In this document: piece by piece, positions 5,495 through 6,654 of the stretch
How positions within the stretch are numbered: the first letter of the stretch is position 1
Layout: each line of letters begins with the position of its first letter
Origin: Chloroflexota bacterium
GTDB lineage: Bacteria; Chloroflexota; Anaerolineae; B4-G1
NCBI GenBank assembly: GCA_030596915.1
Contig: JAUVSX010000179.1
Location: forward strand, 1-6,654
Length of the DNA stretch: 6,654 nucleotides
Direction: 5' to 3'
Notes under the pieces: generated by a model
The model's database searches: none
Told to the model about the DNA's origin: nothing
The model's input: the letters and a program-made list of their open reading frames with translations, nothing else
Position numbers and translations under genes: made by a program

Positions 5495-6346
5495 CTACGA
5501 GGCAGACGCTGCGGCGACAGCGGCGGATTCTATCTCGCCGTTGGGTCCCCAGGTGCGGCTCGCCACCTCGCCGCGGGCGCCCAGCGCCCCGATCGGGCGA
5601 TCGTTGACGGTGACTTGCACCGCAGCCGCGTTTCCGGTCTCGACGAGGATCTTTTCGTCTCCGGACCACGACTTGATCTCCTGGGGAGACAGGAAGCCCA
5701 CGAAGGCGATCCGGTCGTCGGCCGTAACACGGACCCAAACGTGCTCTGTCGCCGCAAGCGCTACGGTTACGCCGCCCTGAGGGTCGGGCGCAAGCGTAGG
5801 CGTAGCTGTGGGCTCCAGTGGGCCCTGCGGCACTGCGACGAGCTGAGTCACACCAGGTGTCGGCTCGGCGGCAGACGCACGCGACTGGCTACCCCCTCCC
5901 TGATTCAGGACATAAGCTATCGACGCACCGACGCCTATCACCACGACCGCCACGGCGCCCCATATCAGGAGCGTCCCCAATGCGCCACGACGCCGGCCAT
6001 TGGTCGACAGGAAGAGGCTGAGAGGGCGCTTGCTGGAAGAGGGGCCATCTGGACTAGATGGGGGCGCCGCCTCCACCTGCTCGCCGGGTGTCTCCTGAGA
6101 CTCGACGCCGGGTACTTCGGCCTCGTACCGGGCCAGCACCTCATCGGCAGAGAGGCTCAGGTGGCGCGCGACGATGCGCAGGAAGCCGCGCGCCTGTAGC
6201 TCGCCGCCGGGGAAGGCGGCGAAGTCCCCATCCTCCATCAGCACCAGGAAACGAGGGCGAATGCGGGTAACGGCTGCAACGTCCTCCAACGTGTACCCTT
6301 TGGCTTCCCGCGTCTCGCGAAGCCACACGCCGAGCGTCTGCTCCAT
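5495..6346 (-). CDS. RodZ-like protein: helix-turn-helix, one membrane segment, DUF4115 domain
   Basis: This 283-residue protein has the RodZ layout. Residues 1-75 form an XRE-like HTH_25 domain (LGVWLRETREAKGYTLEDVA, then TRIRPRFLVLMEDGDFAAFPGG and ARGFLRIVARHL). A Pro/Ser-rich linker covers about 80-115 and RRR lies at 118-120. A hydrophobic segment at 123-147 would cross the membrane once with the N-terminus inside. A Pro/Thr-rich stretch at about 160-190 leads to a C-terminal beta-rich DUF4115-like domain at about 192-266 (VWVRVTADD, FLSPQE, ETGNAAAVQVTVND, LGARGEV). RodZ links the MreB cytoskeleton to the cell-wall machinery and sets cell shape. That role is inferred, and the protein may differ in this lineage. 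The start at 6346 is chosen because AGAGG precedes it by 4 bases and the HTH begins at once. A longer version from the GTG at 6400 is unlikely. It is followed by rimO. Confidence 0.82.
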   Translation of the reverse strand: MEQTLGVWLRETREAKGYTLEDVAAVTRIRPRFLVLMEDGDFAAFPGGELQARGFLRIVARHLSLSADEVLARYEAEVPGVESQETPGEQVEAAPPSSPDGPSSSKRPLSLFLSTNGRRRGALGTLLIWGAVAVVVIGVGASIAYVLNQGGGSQSRASAAEPTPGVTQLVAVPQGPLEPTATPTLAPDPQGGVTVALAATEHVWVRVTADDRIAFVGFLSPQEIKSWSGDEKILVETGNAAAVQVTVNDRPIGALGARGEVASRTWGPNGEIESAAVAAASAS

Positions 6347-6350
6347 ATCG

Positions 6351-6355
6351 CCTCT
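6351..6355 (-). promoter_or_regulatory. Ribosome binding site that decides the RodZ-like start
   Basis: On the minus strand AGAGG is followed by CGAT and the ATG at 6346-6344. This supports the inner start over the GTG at 6400, which would lie only 4 bases downstream of the rplI stop and would add 18 residues unlike the family. Confidence 0.6.
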
Positions 6356-6404
6356 GGTGTGAACGGGCGCCTGACCGTCCGTGGTCGGGCCAGGCTGCAC
6401 CGGC

Positions 6405-6654
6405 CTATACAGTCTCCGCCGGCGCCTCCACGGCCTCGGTCAGCTCCTCCGTGGTTTCGGCGGAAGTGTCCTCAGCCTCGGCCACTGGCTCCTCGGGCTC
6501 GTCCGAGATTTCCTCGGGCAGTTCGCCGCCCGCCGGCTTCACCGCTACCTTGAACTCACCCGCAATGTCGGAAGTCAGACGCACGGAGACGTTGTGCCAG
6601 CCCACCTGCCGGATCGGATCTGATACTATTCTGCGGCGGTCGAACTTCTCGCCG
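6405..6654 (-). CDS. rplI: Ribosomal protein L9, C-terminal part, with acidic tail; 5' end outside the window
   Basis: The last 82 residues of a longer gene are present; the frame is open through the right edge. The segment GEKFDRRRIVSDPIRQVGWH followed by NVSVRLTSDIAGEFKVAVKP matches the C-terminal domain of L9, which binds 23S rRNA in the large subunit and helps to maintain the reading frame. Bacterial L9 usually ends at about this VAV-K segment. Here it is followed, after a Gly-Gly, by a 39-residue tail with 16 Glu/Asp and no Lys, Arg or His, rich in Ala, Pro and Thr and surely disordered. The tail ends in a TAG at 6407-6405. The RodZ-like gene starts 58 bases further on in the same direction, so the two may share a transcript. 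An internal GTG at 6605 is not the start. Confidence 0.88.
   Translation of the reverse strand, partial: GEKFDRRRIVSDPIRQVGWHNVSVRLTSDIAGEFKVAVKPAGGELPEEISDEPEEPVAEAEDTSAETTEELTEAVEAPAETV

Overview
The window is GC-rich bacterial DNA with tightly packed genes on both strands. The right-hand block reads, on the minus strand, as the 3' end of rplI (ribosomal protein L9), then a RodZ-like helix-turn-helix membrane protein, then rimO. Together with the GC content and the MNT/HEPN pair, this suggests a member of the Chloroflexota or a similar environmental lineage. The assignment is an inference from gene content, not a measured placement.

Layout, plus strand: (1) the 3' part of a DinB-superfamily gene (1-357), cut by the left edge; (2) a decayed tail of a second, diverged DinB-like gene (about 422-562) in a stretch with no intact gene; (3) a two-gene MNT nucleotidyltransferase/HEPN module (669-1025 and 1006-1422) with overlapping reading frames; (4) a family 4 glycoside hydrolase of the MelA alpha-galactosidase type (1460-2788) with a strong ribosome binding site; (5) an XdhC/CoxI-family protein (2854-3999). 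Minus strand: rimO (3996-5363), the RodZ-like gene (5495-6346), and rplI (from 6405 past the right edge).

The two blocks converge at about 3996-3999, where the stop codons of the XdhC-family gene and rimO overlap. The junction lies inside a palindrome-rich element of about 165 bp (3846-4010). It carries at least six short stems and two sets of complementary outer arms. This element encodes the last 51 residues of the XdhC-family protein and supplies the stop codons of both genes, so it looks like a small intergenic repeat that landed at the gene junction.

Functionally, the right block is housekeeping: ribosome structure, S12 modification and cell shape. The left block is accessory: DinB paralogues, a probable toxin-antitoxin-type module, sugar catabolism, and a molybdoenzyme maturation factor without its enzyme. 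I found no tRNA, rRNA, CRISPR array or transposase gene. The points most worth a second look are the junction repeat, the DinB relic, and the MNT/HEPN pair, whose nucleotidyltransferase motif is canonical while the HEPN lacks the usual RNase motif in its usual place.
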